From CAVSXS01 sp963767715 (GTDB lineage Bacteria; Chloroflexota; Ktedonobacteria; Ktedonobacterales; Ktedonobacteraceae): DNA of 64,000 bases. The stretch is from NCBI GenBank assembly GCA_963767715.1, contig CAVYFA010000001.1, positions 1 to 64,000 of the forward strand. Direction: 5' to 3'. The translations under genes were made by a program, and so were the position numbers. Positions 33,239-41,351 of the stretch are shown piece after piece (within the stretch, counting starts at the first letter, position 1; each line of letters begins with the position of its first letter). The notes beneath the pieces were generated by a model that had not been told where the DNA came from, ran no database searches, and saw only the letters and a list, made by a program, of their open reading frames with translations.

Positions 33239-33266
33239 GTCATCCTGAGCGAAGCGAAGGATCTCC
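33239..33266 (+). repeat. Common TGTCATCCTGAGCGAAG-type dispersed repeat
   Basis: TGTCATCCTGAGCGAAGCG continuing AAGGATCTC is a short intergenic repeat known from many bacterial genomes. A partial copy, TGTCATCCTGAAATC, lies just upstream at about 33219. Confidence 0.7.
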
Positions 33267-33468
33267 CCCTCCCGTCGAGCCAGCTCTTTCAGCTTCACTC
33301 AGAGCCTGCCCTGAAAAAAGCGACCGGATCACAAGCAAGACCGCTCTCAAGTCCCCTCGCGGGAAGTCTTACCTCCAAATATCTGTCAGAGTAGGTGAGG
33401 AATTACCCTGGTTCCGCTACGGCTGTAGAATGTGAACCAAGAGAGTAGCTTTGTATCCTTTTGCTCAT

Positions 33469-35188
33469 TCATTGTGCCCGGTGTTCTTTTGCTGTGCGTG
33501 CTTCAATCTGCGCTTCCAACGTTGCCGCCTCCTGATCTCGTTTTACTTCCCTGAGGAGCATGGCATAGTTCCGAAGTGTTCGTAGTGTCTCAGGATGCGC
33601 TGGCCCCAGCACCCGTTCTCCTAGATGCCAGGGCAGCGCGTTGATAGAGCGGCTCGGCTTGCTCATACTTCCCCTGATCGCATAGAGGAGGGCCAGATTG
33701 TCGAGGGTATTGGCGGTAGAAGGATGCTCGGGCCCAACTTTTTCCTTGATGGCCAGGGCGCGCTGGTAAAGCAGCTCTGCTTGCTCATACTTGTCTTGCC
33801 TCAAATAGAGGATGGCTAAGTCGTTGAGCACAGAGGCTATTCGAGGTGCTCTGGCCCCAGCACCTTTTCCTTGATCGCTAGGGCGCGCTGGTAGAGCGGC
33901 TCGGCTTCTGGATACTGCGCTCGCTCTACTAGGTAGATTGCCACATTGTGGAGTAAATGCTGCCGCTTCTCAGATAAGAGGTGCCACTGCTCGATATACT
34001 CCGCACAGCGCATGGCGTGCGGCAGATAGCGTTGGCACGTCTTCCAGTTGGCGAATTCTCCAAAGGGAAATAGGTCAGGCAACCGCCTCCAGGATGGCTA
34101 CTGCCCAGCGTTGTTGGGTAGCCTAGTCCATCTCATCTTGCAGCACAGCCTGCACCAGGCGGTGGATGCTCACGTCGCCGGTCTCGGGCAGGCGACGCAG
34201 CAGCGAGTAGGTGAGCAGCTCGCTGATGGCTTCATCGAACTGCACCGGGTTCCCGACGGCCTGCTGAAGCTGCGGACTCCAGTGAGCGGCACTTTTGATG
34301 AGCAGTTCTTCGGGGATGGCGTCTGGATGCAGGAACGCACAGCAGCGCAGCAACTCGGCCGCGGCGGGATTGGCCTGCTCGACACGATTGAAGGAGAGCG
34401 ACCAGGTGGTGGCAACCGGCTCAGGATGATCTGATGGATGTTTACTGCGGCGCGCAAGTATTACCTGCCGCTGGGTTCGATAGAGGTCGAGAAAGCGCGG
34501 CAGGCCACAGCCGGTCTCTTCGATATAGGCTCCTGCCTGGTCGATGGCCAGAGGGAGAGCCATCAAGCGCCTCCACAATGGCGAGTGCGACCAGGCGAAC
34601 GGCCTCTGGTATCTCGGAGAGGGAGGCATCGGGAGCCAGCATCCCAATGCGGCGCAGCAGGAAGCGCGCTCCTTCCTCCCTCTCCATATCCGCGATTTCG
34701 ATGCGGTGTGCCCTGCCACCGATCGGGTGGGTACGAGTCGTGATGAGCAGGTGTCCGCGCACGCGCGTGGGCAGGAACGGGTCAACCAGGGAGATGTCGT
34801 CAGCATTATCGAAGAGCAGGAGCCAGCCGCTATGCTCTTCAAGCCAGTGCTTGACAGCCTCCACAGTGATGGCCTGGTCTCGCGCATCTCGCTCAGGAAG
34901 CTGTAAACGATTGGCCAGGGTGAGAAAGTCGGTCGTCAGGGTGTCAGTGGTATCGGCTCGCACCCAGAACACATACTGGTACTCGTTGGCGTAGCGGTAG
35001 GCATACTCGATGGCGATCTGCGTCTTGCCCACGCCTCCGAGACCGCTCAGGGCTGCCGGTTGGGAGACGAAGACGGGTTGTTGGGCATGCAAGTACGCAT
35101 GCAGACGCGCAAGGAGTTCTTCACGGCCTGTAAAAAACAGGTTGCGGCGAAACGGCAGCGTCCAGACTTGCACCTGCTCCGTGCCCAT
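33469..35188 (-). pseudogene. NB-ARC ATPase with TPR repeats, heavily decayed
   Basis: The ancestral product was a STAND-class NTPase followed by tetratricopeptide repeats, a type used in signalling and in phage defence. The start at 35188 (MGTEQVQVWTLPFRRN) leads to Walker A SGLGGVGKTQIAIEYAY, Walker B WLLLFDNADD and LLITTRTHPI. A one-base shift near 34560 interrupts ALxALPLAIDQAGAYIEE. A TAG at 34125-34123 and a shift near 34085 follow, just before the TPR part (EAEPLYQRALAIKEKVLGPE at 33846-33905 and again further on). More shifts lie near 33835 and between 33610 and 33670. At least five lesions make it inactive. The TPR units still match the YQRALAIKEKVLGPEH pattern common in Chloroflexota and Cyanobacteria. 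It lies 29 bases after the TIR gene. Confidence 0.85.
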
Positions 35189-35217
35189 CGAGGGGGTGCT
35201 ACTGCTCGATGGGCCGG

Positions 35218-35674
35218 TTAAGGGTGGGAAGCGTGCATCTCCTTGATGGCGGCTCTGAGGCCTTTCATCACATCTTCAAACGCGTCGTCGTGACTGGGCC
35301 AGCGCGTGACGGCTTTGCCATCCGTGGGCAGCGCTTTCAGATCAGAGAAGGGCGCGCCTTCCCAATCGGTGGGGCGTAAGATAATGGGAATGACGCGCGC
35401 CTGGTCCTGCCTGGTGCCGGGCGATGGCCTGTTGCATCTCGATGCTATAGCAGAACTCGGAGTTCATGAAATCGGCACTGATCAGCAAAAGAATGATCTG
35501 AGCCTTGTTCAGATGGGTGAGAATCTCCGTCTTCCATTCCGCGCCGGGGGCAATATCGCCATCGTACCAGGCGCTGATCTGCCCCTGCCGGCGCAGATTG
35601 CTCAGGTGGGCTTCAAGTTCATCTCGAAATGCTCGATCTTTGTGCGAGTAGGAAATGAAAACATCCAGAGCCAT
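35218..35674 (-). pseudogene. TIR-domain protein, frameshifted
   Basis: A TIR domain protein of about 150 residues whose gene starts at the ATG at 35674 with GGAG six bases upstream and should end at the TAA at 35220-35218. The first part reads VFISYSHKDRAFRDELEAHL, then ISAWYDGDI and ISADFMNSEFCYSIEMQQAI. The last segment holds the glutamate that is catalytic in NAD-cleaving TIR domains. A one-base shift near 35400-35425 throws the rest, VIPIILRPTDWEGAPFSDL, into another frame. The order TIR then NB-ARC-TPR suggests that the TIR protein was the effector of the STAND sensor encoded next to it. Both genes are now broken. Confidence 0.82.
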
Positions 35675-35760
35675 CCTCTTCTCCTTGTGAACTGAAGTGA
35701 TTGAGTCATGCTCATTATACTTGCAAACGCAGCACTTGTCATGTAGCGGGCGATCAACAG

Positions 35761-35880
35761 ACTGGCCGATCATGCAGATTCACGAATAAATGCGGACAGC
35801 AGCTCATCCATCGCACTGGCCGATCAATCGGCGGTGCGCACGATAAATCGCGTCCTATTCTTGCTTGATGGTTGTTTGCA
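35761..35880 (-). repeat. Right flanking repeats (units A and B, inverted)
   Basis: On the minus strand this region repeats unit A (ending ATGATCGGCCAGT, 35800-35761) and unit B (ending ATTGATCGGCCAGT, about 35880-35814) of the left flank. Each unit is inverted, but their order along the chromosome is not, so the flanks are not a simple terminal inverted repeat. Confidence 0.7.
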
Positions 35881-35902
35881 TACAACTTTTTCATACACTC
35901 AC
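35872..35902 (+). repeat. Direct repeat C, right copy
   Basis: GGTTGTTTGCATACAAC followed by TTTTTCATACACTC is the same-orientation partner of 33141-33171, with six mismatches in 31 bases. Confidence 0.6.
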
Positions 35903-36027
35903 GAAGGTGGGTATGGGTCTGTTCAAGTGACAGTCGTGTTATAATCATCAACAAACAACGCCTGTAGGGGTAAGTGCGCCTATAAGGATGCAAGGCGGCG
36001 AGAAGCGACGAGAAACGAGGGTGAATT

Positions 36028-38016
36028 ATGCCAAGAGACCTGCCCGTTGGCAATGGGCGCCTCCTGCTCAATTTTGACAAAAGCTACAACCTGCGCGACA
36101 TCTACTGGCCGCATGTCGGCCAGGAGCTGCATACCGCAGGTGACATTTCGCATACGGGCGTCTGGGTTGATGGCCGCTTTGCCTGGCTTGATGCGCCGGA
36201 CTGGCAGCGCGAAATGGTCTATGAGCAGGAGACCCTCGTGACCTACGTCACCCTCCGGCATGACGGGCTACAGCTCCAGCTTGTCGTGCGTGACTGCGTC
36301 GATTTCAACCGCCCGATCTTCCTGCGCCAGTTCACAGTGACGAACCAGGCCGATCACCCGCGCGAGGTACGCCTGTTCTTCCACTATGACTGGCATATCT
36401 GGGACGCGGCGGACGCCAACACGGTCTTCTACTATCCGGCGGTACACGCGCTGATCGCCTACAAACAGCAGGCTTATTTTCTGATGAACGGGCAGGTAGG
36501 CGATGGACCGCAGGCAAGCGTCGGCATTTCTAGCTGGGCGACCGGCAAAAAGGAGCGCGACGGTTCAGAAGGCACCTGGCGCGATGCCGAGGATGGCGTG
36601 TTGGGCCGCAATCCGATCGCTCAGGGCTCGGTGGATGGCACGATTTCGCTGCACCTGGCTGACATCCCTCCACGTTCCCAGGCTGTGGCGTACCACTGGC
36701 TGATTGCCGGCGCCGACCTGCCGGCCGTAACCGGCGCCGAGGCGATTCTGCTCGAGCGCGGGCCGGCGACGTTCATCACGCGCACGCGCAACTACTGGCA
36801 TCGCTGGGTCAACAAGGATGAGCAGGACTTCGTCGATCTGCCGCCGGCGCTGATCGACCTGTACAAGCGCAGCCTGCTGATCCTGCGCACGCAGATCGAT
36901 GGCGATGGGGCCATCATCGCCGCCAACGATGCCGACGTTGAGCATTTCTCCAGCGACAGCTACTCCTATATGTGGCCGCGTGACGGCGCTATCGTGGCCA
37001 ACGCCCTGAGCCACTCGGGATACTCCGAGATCACGCGTGGGTTTTACGAATTTTGCAGCGCCGTGCTGACACAAAACGGCTACCTGCTGCACAAATACAA
37101 CCCCGATCACTCGTGGGGAAGTAGCTGGCAGGCCTGGGTCGATAGCGAGGGCAACCCCCAGTTGCCCATCCAGGAGGACGAGACCGCGCTCGTGATCTAC
37201 AGCCTGTGGCAACATTACCGCCTTTTCAAGGATATTGAATTCGTCGCGCCGCATTTTCGCAGTCTGATTGTGCCTGCCGCCGATTTCATGGTCTCCTACC
37301 GCGAGCCGCACACGCGCCTGCCGGGACCATCGTATGATTTGTGGGAAGAGCGGCGCGGCATACTGACCTTCACCACCGCGACCGTCTACGCCGGACTGGA
37401 CGCCGCCTCAAAATTCTCCGCCCTCTTCGGTGAAGATGACCTGGCCGCCACCTATCGCGCCGCGGCGGACGAGATGAAACAGGCGGCGCTGCGCTACCTG
37501 TGGGACGAGGAACGCGGCCATTTCCTGCGTATGATAAACGTGGGCAAGGATGGCTCAATCCAGAAGGATGCCACGCTCGACAGCAGTCTGTGCGGTCTCT
37601 TCCAGTTCGGCATGTTCGCGGCTACCGACACGCAGGTAGAGCACACCATGCAGCAACTGGAGCAGACGCTGTGGGCAAAAACGCAGGTGGGCGGCATGGC
37701 GCGCTACGAGAACGATTACTATTACCAGGTGACCCACGATCTAAGCCAGGCCCAGGGCAATCCCTGGTTCATCTGCACGCTCTGGCTGGCACAGTACCGC
37801 ATCGCGCGCGCCAGCAACATCGACGAGTTGCACACGGCCCTACCGCTGCTGCAATGGGCGCAGAGCCATGCCCTGGCCAGTGGCGTAATGGCAGAGCAGA
37901 TCAACCCATTCACTGGCGAGCCCCTCAGCGTCTCGCCCCTGACATGGAGCCACGCTGAGTACGTGCTGACTGTGAGGTGGTATCTGGGGAAATTCCGCCG
38001 CTTCAATGGGAAGTAA
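36028..38016 (+). CDS. GH15 glucoamylase-like glycoside hydrolase
   Basis: A 662-residue GH15 enzyme that should hydrolyse alpha-linked glucose polymers or trehalose. The N-terminal beta-sandwich (to about residue 250) starts LPVGNGRLLLNFDKSYNLRD. The (alpha/alpha)6 barrel holds SYSYMWPRDGAIVAN near 315, PIQEDETALVIYS near 385 with the catalytic acid, and SPLTWSHAEYV near 643 with the catalytic base. There is no signal peptide, so it probably acts on intracellular glycogen or trehalose. The length matches bacterial GH15 glucoamylase-like proteins. AGGGTGAATT before the ATG is a weak ribosome site. A TATAAT at 35940-35945 may be its promoter. Confidence 0.88.
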   Translation: MPRDLPVGNGRLLLNFDKSYNLRDIYWPHVGQELHTAGDISHTGVWVDGRFAWLDAPDWQREMVYEQETLVTYVTLRHDGLQLQLVVRDCVDFNRPIFLRQFTVTNQADHPREVRLFFHYDWHIWDAADANTVFYYPAVHALIAYKQQAYFLMNGQVGDGPQASVGISSWATGKKERDGSEGTWRDAEDGVLGRNPIAQGSVDGTISLHLADIPPRSQAVAYHWLIAGADLPAVTGAEAILLERGPATFITRTRNYWHRWVNKDEQDFVDLPPALIDLYKRSLLILRTQIDGDGAIIAANDADVEHFSSDSYSYMWPRDGAIVANALSHSGYSEITRGFYEFCSAVLTQNGYLLHKYNPDHSWGSSWQAWVDSEGNPQLPIQEDETALVIYSLWQHYRLFKDIEFVAPHFRSLIVPAADFMVSYREPHTRLPGPSYDLWEERRGILTFTTATVYAGLDAASKFSALFGEDDLAATYRAAADEMKQAALRYLWDEERGHFLRMINVGKDGSIQKDATLDSSLCGLFQFGMFAATDTQVEHTMQQLEQTLWAKTQVGGMARYENDYYYQVTHDLSQAQGNPWFICTLWLAQYRIARASNIDELHTALPLLQWAQSHALASGVMAEQINPFTGEPLSVSPLTWSHAEYVLTVRWYLGKFRRFNGK

Positions 38017-38070
38017 ACTTAATCGTCCACCTGCCTCCCCAGCAGCTTGATCGTGATGCCGACCAGAGCG

Positions 38071-40113
38071 TTAGAACGGTATCGTTAAGACGTTATGTCC
38101 CTCGTTGCCACGCTTGACGTGCTGTGAGACGAAAATCTCCACTGCGAAGGGTTTCTCATAGAGCGGGTGATGATGCTCATCCATGAAAAAGATGTGCAGG
38201 CGATCACGACGTCCAGTTGGGGTGCTGGAGAGCGACTGCATTGGTATAGTCACCTCCGCGACATATCCTTCCGCCGGAACGGTCACAGTCGCTCGCTGCA
38301 CGATGTAGGCATAGCTCTGTTGCAAGACTGAACGCACCTCGATCAGCGCTATATCTCCATGCGACAGCCCGCTCAAGCTGATCTCCTGCCCTTCCGTACG
38401 CCTTTGCGCGGTCGGACCAGGTTCATCCCTCCCGATGATATGGATGCGTAACGTGTACATCTGGTCGGGCAGAACACGCAGAGGTGTCTCAACAATTGCG
38501 GCCGCCATGATGACTTGCTGTTGCTGCCCAAGGAGAACCTGCTTCAACTGATCGATCCATGTTCCCTGGCCCTGCGCCAGCGGGGCACTCTGCGCTGGAC
38601 GCGTCTGCACGGGACCGGTTCGCGGCACACGCCTGAGCCGGGACAGCCTGACCGCAATGGCCGAAAGGAAAGCGGCACCGTACTGTTTCCAGGTGGACGA
38701 TTTGCGAAGATTCTTAAAGTTATCCTGCACAGCTCCACCGGGAAGAGCAGTGCTCGCGTTCAAAGGCGGCGTCTCAGGAATGGCGGATGGGGGTGGTGAG
38801 GCGGGCTCCTCGGAAAGCGACGGCGGGCGAGGGGTCACAGGACGCGGCGGGATAGGCGCAAGGGGCGAGGGTGACGGATGCTCTACCACCTCCTGAACTG
38901 ATGCCTGATCCGATTGCTGGGGCTGAGCAAGCGTATTTCGACGCTGAGCCGCTCGCCAGCGCTCGGCATCCTTGCGAGACAATGGGATGATGCGTACCGT
39001 TTCGACCTCGCTGACATGTGCGACGGGTGCGTCGTGCTCTGTACTCATTGAAGGACGGCGGTAGCGCGGATCGCCAAGAGCTGTCGCCAACGCTGCCGCG
39101 CTTTCAAAGCGCTCGGATGGCTGGAGAGCAAGCGCCTGCATCACACATTCGCTGGCTTGCACGCTGATACGCCCATTGATCTCATGGGGAGCTCGCAGCA
39201 CGGCCTGGTGGCCGCGATTGCGTAGCATCGATTCACCTGGCGGCATGCCGGTCAACAGCAGGTATAAGATGGCACCGAGGCTATAGACATCTGAGCGTGC
39301 ACTGGCTTCCCCTTGTATTGCTTCGGGCGCGACAAAATAGGAAAGGGAGGTCGTAGTGGACGACGGCACTAGCTCGCGCAGGGCCGGCGTTAGCCACGCG
39401 ATGAGCGGCGAAAGACGGGCCGCATCGGGATCGCTTATATCGCCCGAATAGAGGATGGTGAAGGGATCGAGGTCGCCGATGACGATCTGACGCTGGTGAA
39501 GGCTATCGACTGCCTGGCAAAGCTGCCTCGTCCACTGCAGCGCGCACTGCTCCGATGGCAGCCCCTGGCCGCTCTGCAAATAATCCTGGAGTGTATTAAG
39601 CCGCGCATCGGCTTCGCTCCGTGCTGCACCGGGGGCGAGTGGAACGGCGGGCACCGATGGAGCCAGGTTCGGATGGCCGGCGACAAGGAAGAGATGTCCC
39701 TGGAAATAGCGCAGATCGGTGGCGGGCATGACATAGGGGATGTCTCCCTGCCGCAAAAGATCATATTCCTGTTGCGCCGGCTCCGCTGCTTTGATGAGAT
39801 CGGCTTCGGAGAGCCAGGTGAGATCGATATCGCGTATCGCTACCATACGCGATTGTCCCTGGTTCGTGGTCTGCTGGAAATCCAGCGCGAAATACAGGTT
39901 GACAAAGGGACGCCGGCGCACCAGGGAAGTAATGCGATAACGCGTCGCGATATCCTCTTCCCGCTTCAACAAGGTTGCGAGACTTTTCGTACTATCGAGC
40001 CGCTCGCCGCAAACATTACAGAAGGCCGCTCCGTCAGGAAGCTCGGCCCCACAGCGAGGGCAGATATGCCGGTGTAAGTCTGTACCATTCGCACGAAATT
40101 GTGTGATACTCAT
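38071..40113 (-). CDS. Zinc-ribbon protein kinase-like protein, probable pseudokinase
   Basis: A 680-residue protein. It opens with a zinc ribbon (CPRCGAELPDGAAFCNVCGERL without its first residues, about 19-40), followed by a Ser/Thr kinase-like domain at about 55-345. The glycine loop is not recognisable, the usual VAIK lysine reads VAIRDID, the HRD loop reads VIGDLDPFTIL and the DFG is replaced by IAWLTP. The APE (SYFVAPEAIQG) and DVYSLGAILYLLLTG remain. The fold is probably kept but catalysis lost. A long Pro/Ser linker (about 390-480) and a beta-rich C-terminal domain of about 160 residues (LRVLPDQMYTLRIHIIGRDE) follow. It probably senses or scaffolds. It is convergent with the GH15 gene. 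Confidence 0.78.
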   Translation of the reverse strand: MSITQFRANGTDLHRHICPRCGAELPDGAAFCNVCGERLDSTKSLATLLKREEDIATRYRITSLVRRRPFVNLYFALDFQQTTNQGQSRMVAIRDIDLTWLSEADLIKAAEPAQQEYDLLRQGDIPYVMPATDLRYFQGHLFLVAGHPNLAPSVPAVPLAPGAARSEADARLNTLQDYLQSGQGLPSEQCALQWTRQLCQAVDSLHQRQIVIGDLDPFTILYSGDISDPDAARLSPLIAWLTPALRELVPSSTTTSLSYFVAPEAIQGEASARSDVYSLGAILYLLLTGMPPGESMLRNRGHQAVLRAPHEINGRISVQASECVMQALALQPSERFESAAALATALGDPRYRRPSMSTEHDAPVAHVSEVETVRIIPLSRKDAERWRAAQRRNTLAQPQQSDQASVQEVVEHPSPSPLAPIPPRPVTPRPPSLSEEPASPPPSAIPETPPLNASTALPGGAVQDNFKNLRKSSTWKQYGAAFLSAIAVRLSRLRRVPRTGPVQTRPAQSAPLAQGQGTWIDQLKQVLLGQQQQVIMAAAIVETPLRVLPDQMYTLRIHIIGRDEPGPTAQRRTEGQEISLSGLSHGDIALIEVRSVLQQSYAYIVQRATVTVPAEGYVAEVTIPMQSLSSTPTGRRDRLHIFFMDEHHHPLYEKPFAVEIFVSQHVKRGNEGHNVLTIPF

Positions 40114-40467
40114 GCGTTACCGTTTCATCCATTTTCTAGAGCGTGCCTGGCATGATAAGCATTATAACATAGTTTAGTATTCCGATATGCCTACTTCCAC
40201 ATCCATTTCTCTATCCATTTTTAGATACGAACTTCCGCGCATATTCGCTACACATCTGGGATGATTAGCCCGTTTGTAGACCCTTGTCACAAGCCGATAC
40301 GTTCTGTTAGAATCGTTCTAGTATTTATGAGTATGCTTTTCTGGCGACGGGCATGCTACAATAAAACTAGCATATGAGAGAGGTAGGACTGGTCTTATTC
40401 CGACCGGCAACGAACTGCGTTCTACTCTACGAGTCAGCCGGTCGGAGAGGTAGGAGGTTTATTTTTT
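40114..40467. other. Intergenic region and nuo leader
   Basis: No gene is seen between the pseudokinase start and nuoJ. A -10-like TACAAT at 40357-40362 lies about 105 bases before nuoJ without a good -35 partner. The leader contains an inverted repeat at 40400-40445. Confidence 0.5.
40400..40445 (+). promoter_or_regulatory. Stem-loop in the nuoJ leader
   Basis: CCGACCGGC (40400-40408) and GCCGGTCGG (40437-40445) form perfect nine-base arms with a 28-base loop. The hairpin ends just before GGTAGGAGG, the ribosome site of nuoJ, so it could affect translation or stability of the nuoJKLMN message. Confidence 0.5.
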
Positions 40468-41010
40468 ATGGATTTGCCCACTGTACTGTTCTGGATCATT
40501 GCTGTTATCCTGGTGGGGTCTGCCTTACTCGTCGTGGGATTGCGCAACATCGTTCACAGCGCGCTGGCCCTGGTCGTTCTGTTTGGTATGGCGGCCGGTA
40601 TTTACCTCTTGCTCAACGCCGAATTTATCGCTATTGTGCAGATATTGATCTACGCCGGGGCTGTGACCATCCTGATCCTGTTCGCGCTGATGCTGACGCG
40701 TACCAGGAACCTGAGTACCCAGAGCAATCTCAACAACCGGCAGTGGTGGCTGGCAGCAATCATTAGCGTCGTGCTTGGCCTTGCGATCATCTTCGCCGTG
40801 ACACTTGGCCAGTACTCCACCGCGCACACCGGCACCGGTACAGCGTATGGCGCAACCAGCGCCTGCGTTCTGCCGCCTAACAACGTCGTCTATATCGGCG
40901 AGCTCCTGTACAGCCCCACCTGCTACAGCTACGTGCTGCCCTTTGAAATTGCTTCGCTGGTGCTGCTCGTAGCGATCGTAGGCGCGATAGTGATTGGCAG
41001 GGAGGACTGA
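40468..41010 (+). CDS. nuoJ: NADH-quinone oxidoreductase subunit J
   Basis: A 180-residue membrane subunit of respiratory complex I with five helices. The third-helix region LLLNAEFIAIVQILIYAGAV carries the conserved pi-bulge segment of NuoJ, and SALALVVLFGMAAGIYLLLN precedes it. The extra-cytoplasmic loop between helices four and five has a short Thr/Gly/Ser-rich stretch and two cysteines (ACVLPP and TCYSY). It begins the cluster nuoJKLMN, which encodes only the membrane arm; nuoA to nuoI are not in this window. TAGGAGG before the ATG is a strong ribosome site. Confidence 0.95.
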   Translation: MDLPTVLFWIIAVILVGSALLVVGLRNIVHSALALVVLFGMAAGIYLLLNAEFIAIVQILIYAGAVTILILFALMLTRTRNLSTQSNLNNRQWWLAAIISVVLGLAIIFAVTLGQYSTAHTGTGTAYGATSACVLPPNNVVYIGELLYSPTCYSYVLPFEIASLVLLVAIVGAIVIGRED

Positions 41011-41014
41011 ACTT

Positions 41015-41338
41015 ATGGGATTGACGCTCAACCATTTTCTGGTACTCGGTGCAGTGCTGTTTTGTATCGGCCTCTACGGTGCTATCGCTAAGCGCAGCGC
41101 CATCGCGGTCTTGATGGGCATCGAAATTATGCTGAACGCTGTCAACATCACGATGATCGGCTTTTCCTACTTCAATACGGTCAAACCCTATTCCACGTAC
41201 CTGACCGGGCAGATCTTCGCCATCTTTATTATCACTGTCGCGGCGGCAGAAGCCGCCGTCGCCCTGGCAATGATCATCTCGATCTACCGCAAAACGAGCA
41301 CGGTCGATGTGACCGAAATCGATACGATGAAGGGGTGA
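41015..41338 (+). CDS. nuoK: NADH-quinone oxidoreductase subunit K
   Basis: A 107-residue MrpC-like subunit with three membrane helices. GLTLNHFLVLGAVLFCIGLY opens it, VLMGIEIMLNAVNITMIGF carries the conserved glutamate of helix two, and VAAAEAAVALAMIISIYRK carries the conserved helix-three glutamate. Both glutamates are part of the proton path. The ATG at 41015 follows GGGAGGA by eight bases; an upstream in-frame start has no site. It follows nuoJ by four bases. Confidence 0.95.
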   Translation: MGLTLNHFLVLGAVLFCIGLYGAIAKRSAIAVLMGIEIMLNAVNITMIGFSYFNTVKPYSTYLTGQIFAIFIITVAAAEAAVALAMIISIYRKTSTVDVTEIDTMKG

Positions 41339-41351
41339 AAGGGGAGCGATC

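Larger units (their letters stand above)
32566..33468. other. Long intergenic region rich in repeats
   Basis: About 900 bases without a convincing gene. It holds a strong terminator-like hairpin (32792-32819), a hairpin-like GGGCGGCGC/GCGCCCCC stretch near 32853-32872, the left set of flanking repeats (32906-33013 and 33141-33171) and a common dispersed repeat (33239-33266). A forward frame at 32594-32806 has no ribosome site or recognisable sequence and was not called. Confidence 0.6.
35675..36027. other. Intergenic region carrying right flanking repeats and the GH15 promoter area
   Basis: No gene seen. It contains the inverted copies of units A and B (35761-35880), repeat C (35872-35902), a core CGATAAATCG at 35841 and a perfect TATAAT at 35940-35945 that probably belongs to the GH15 promoter. 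No good -35 box is present. A GTAGGGG sequence lies at about 35963. Confidence 0.55.

Noticed and set aside
32906..35880. Classical insertion sequence with terminal inverted repeats
   Set aside because: No transposase gene is present and the inverted units are in the wrong order for simple terminal repeats.
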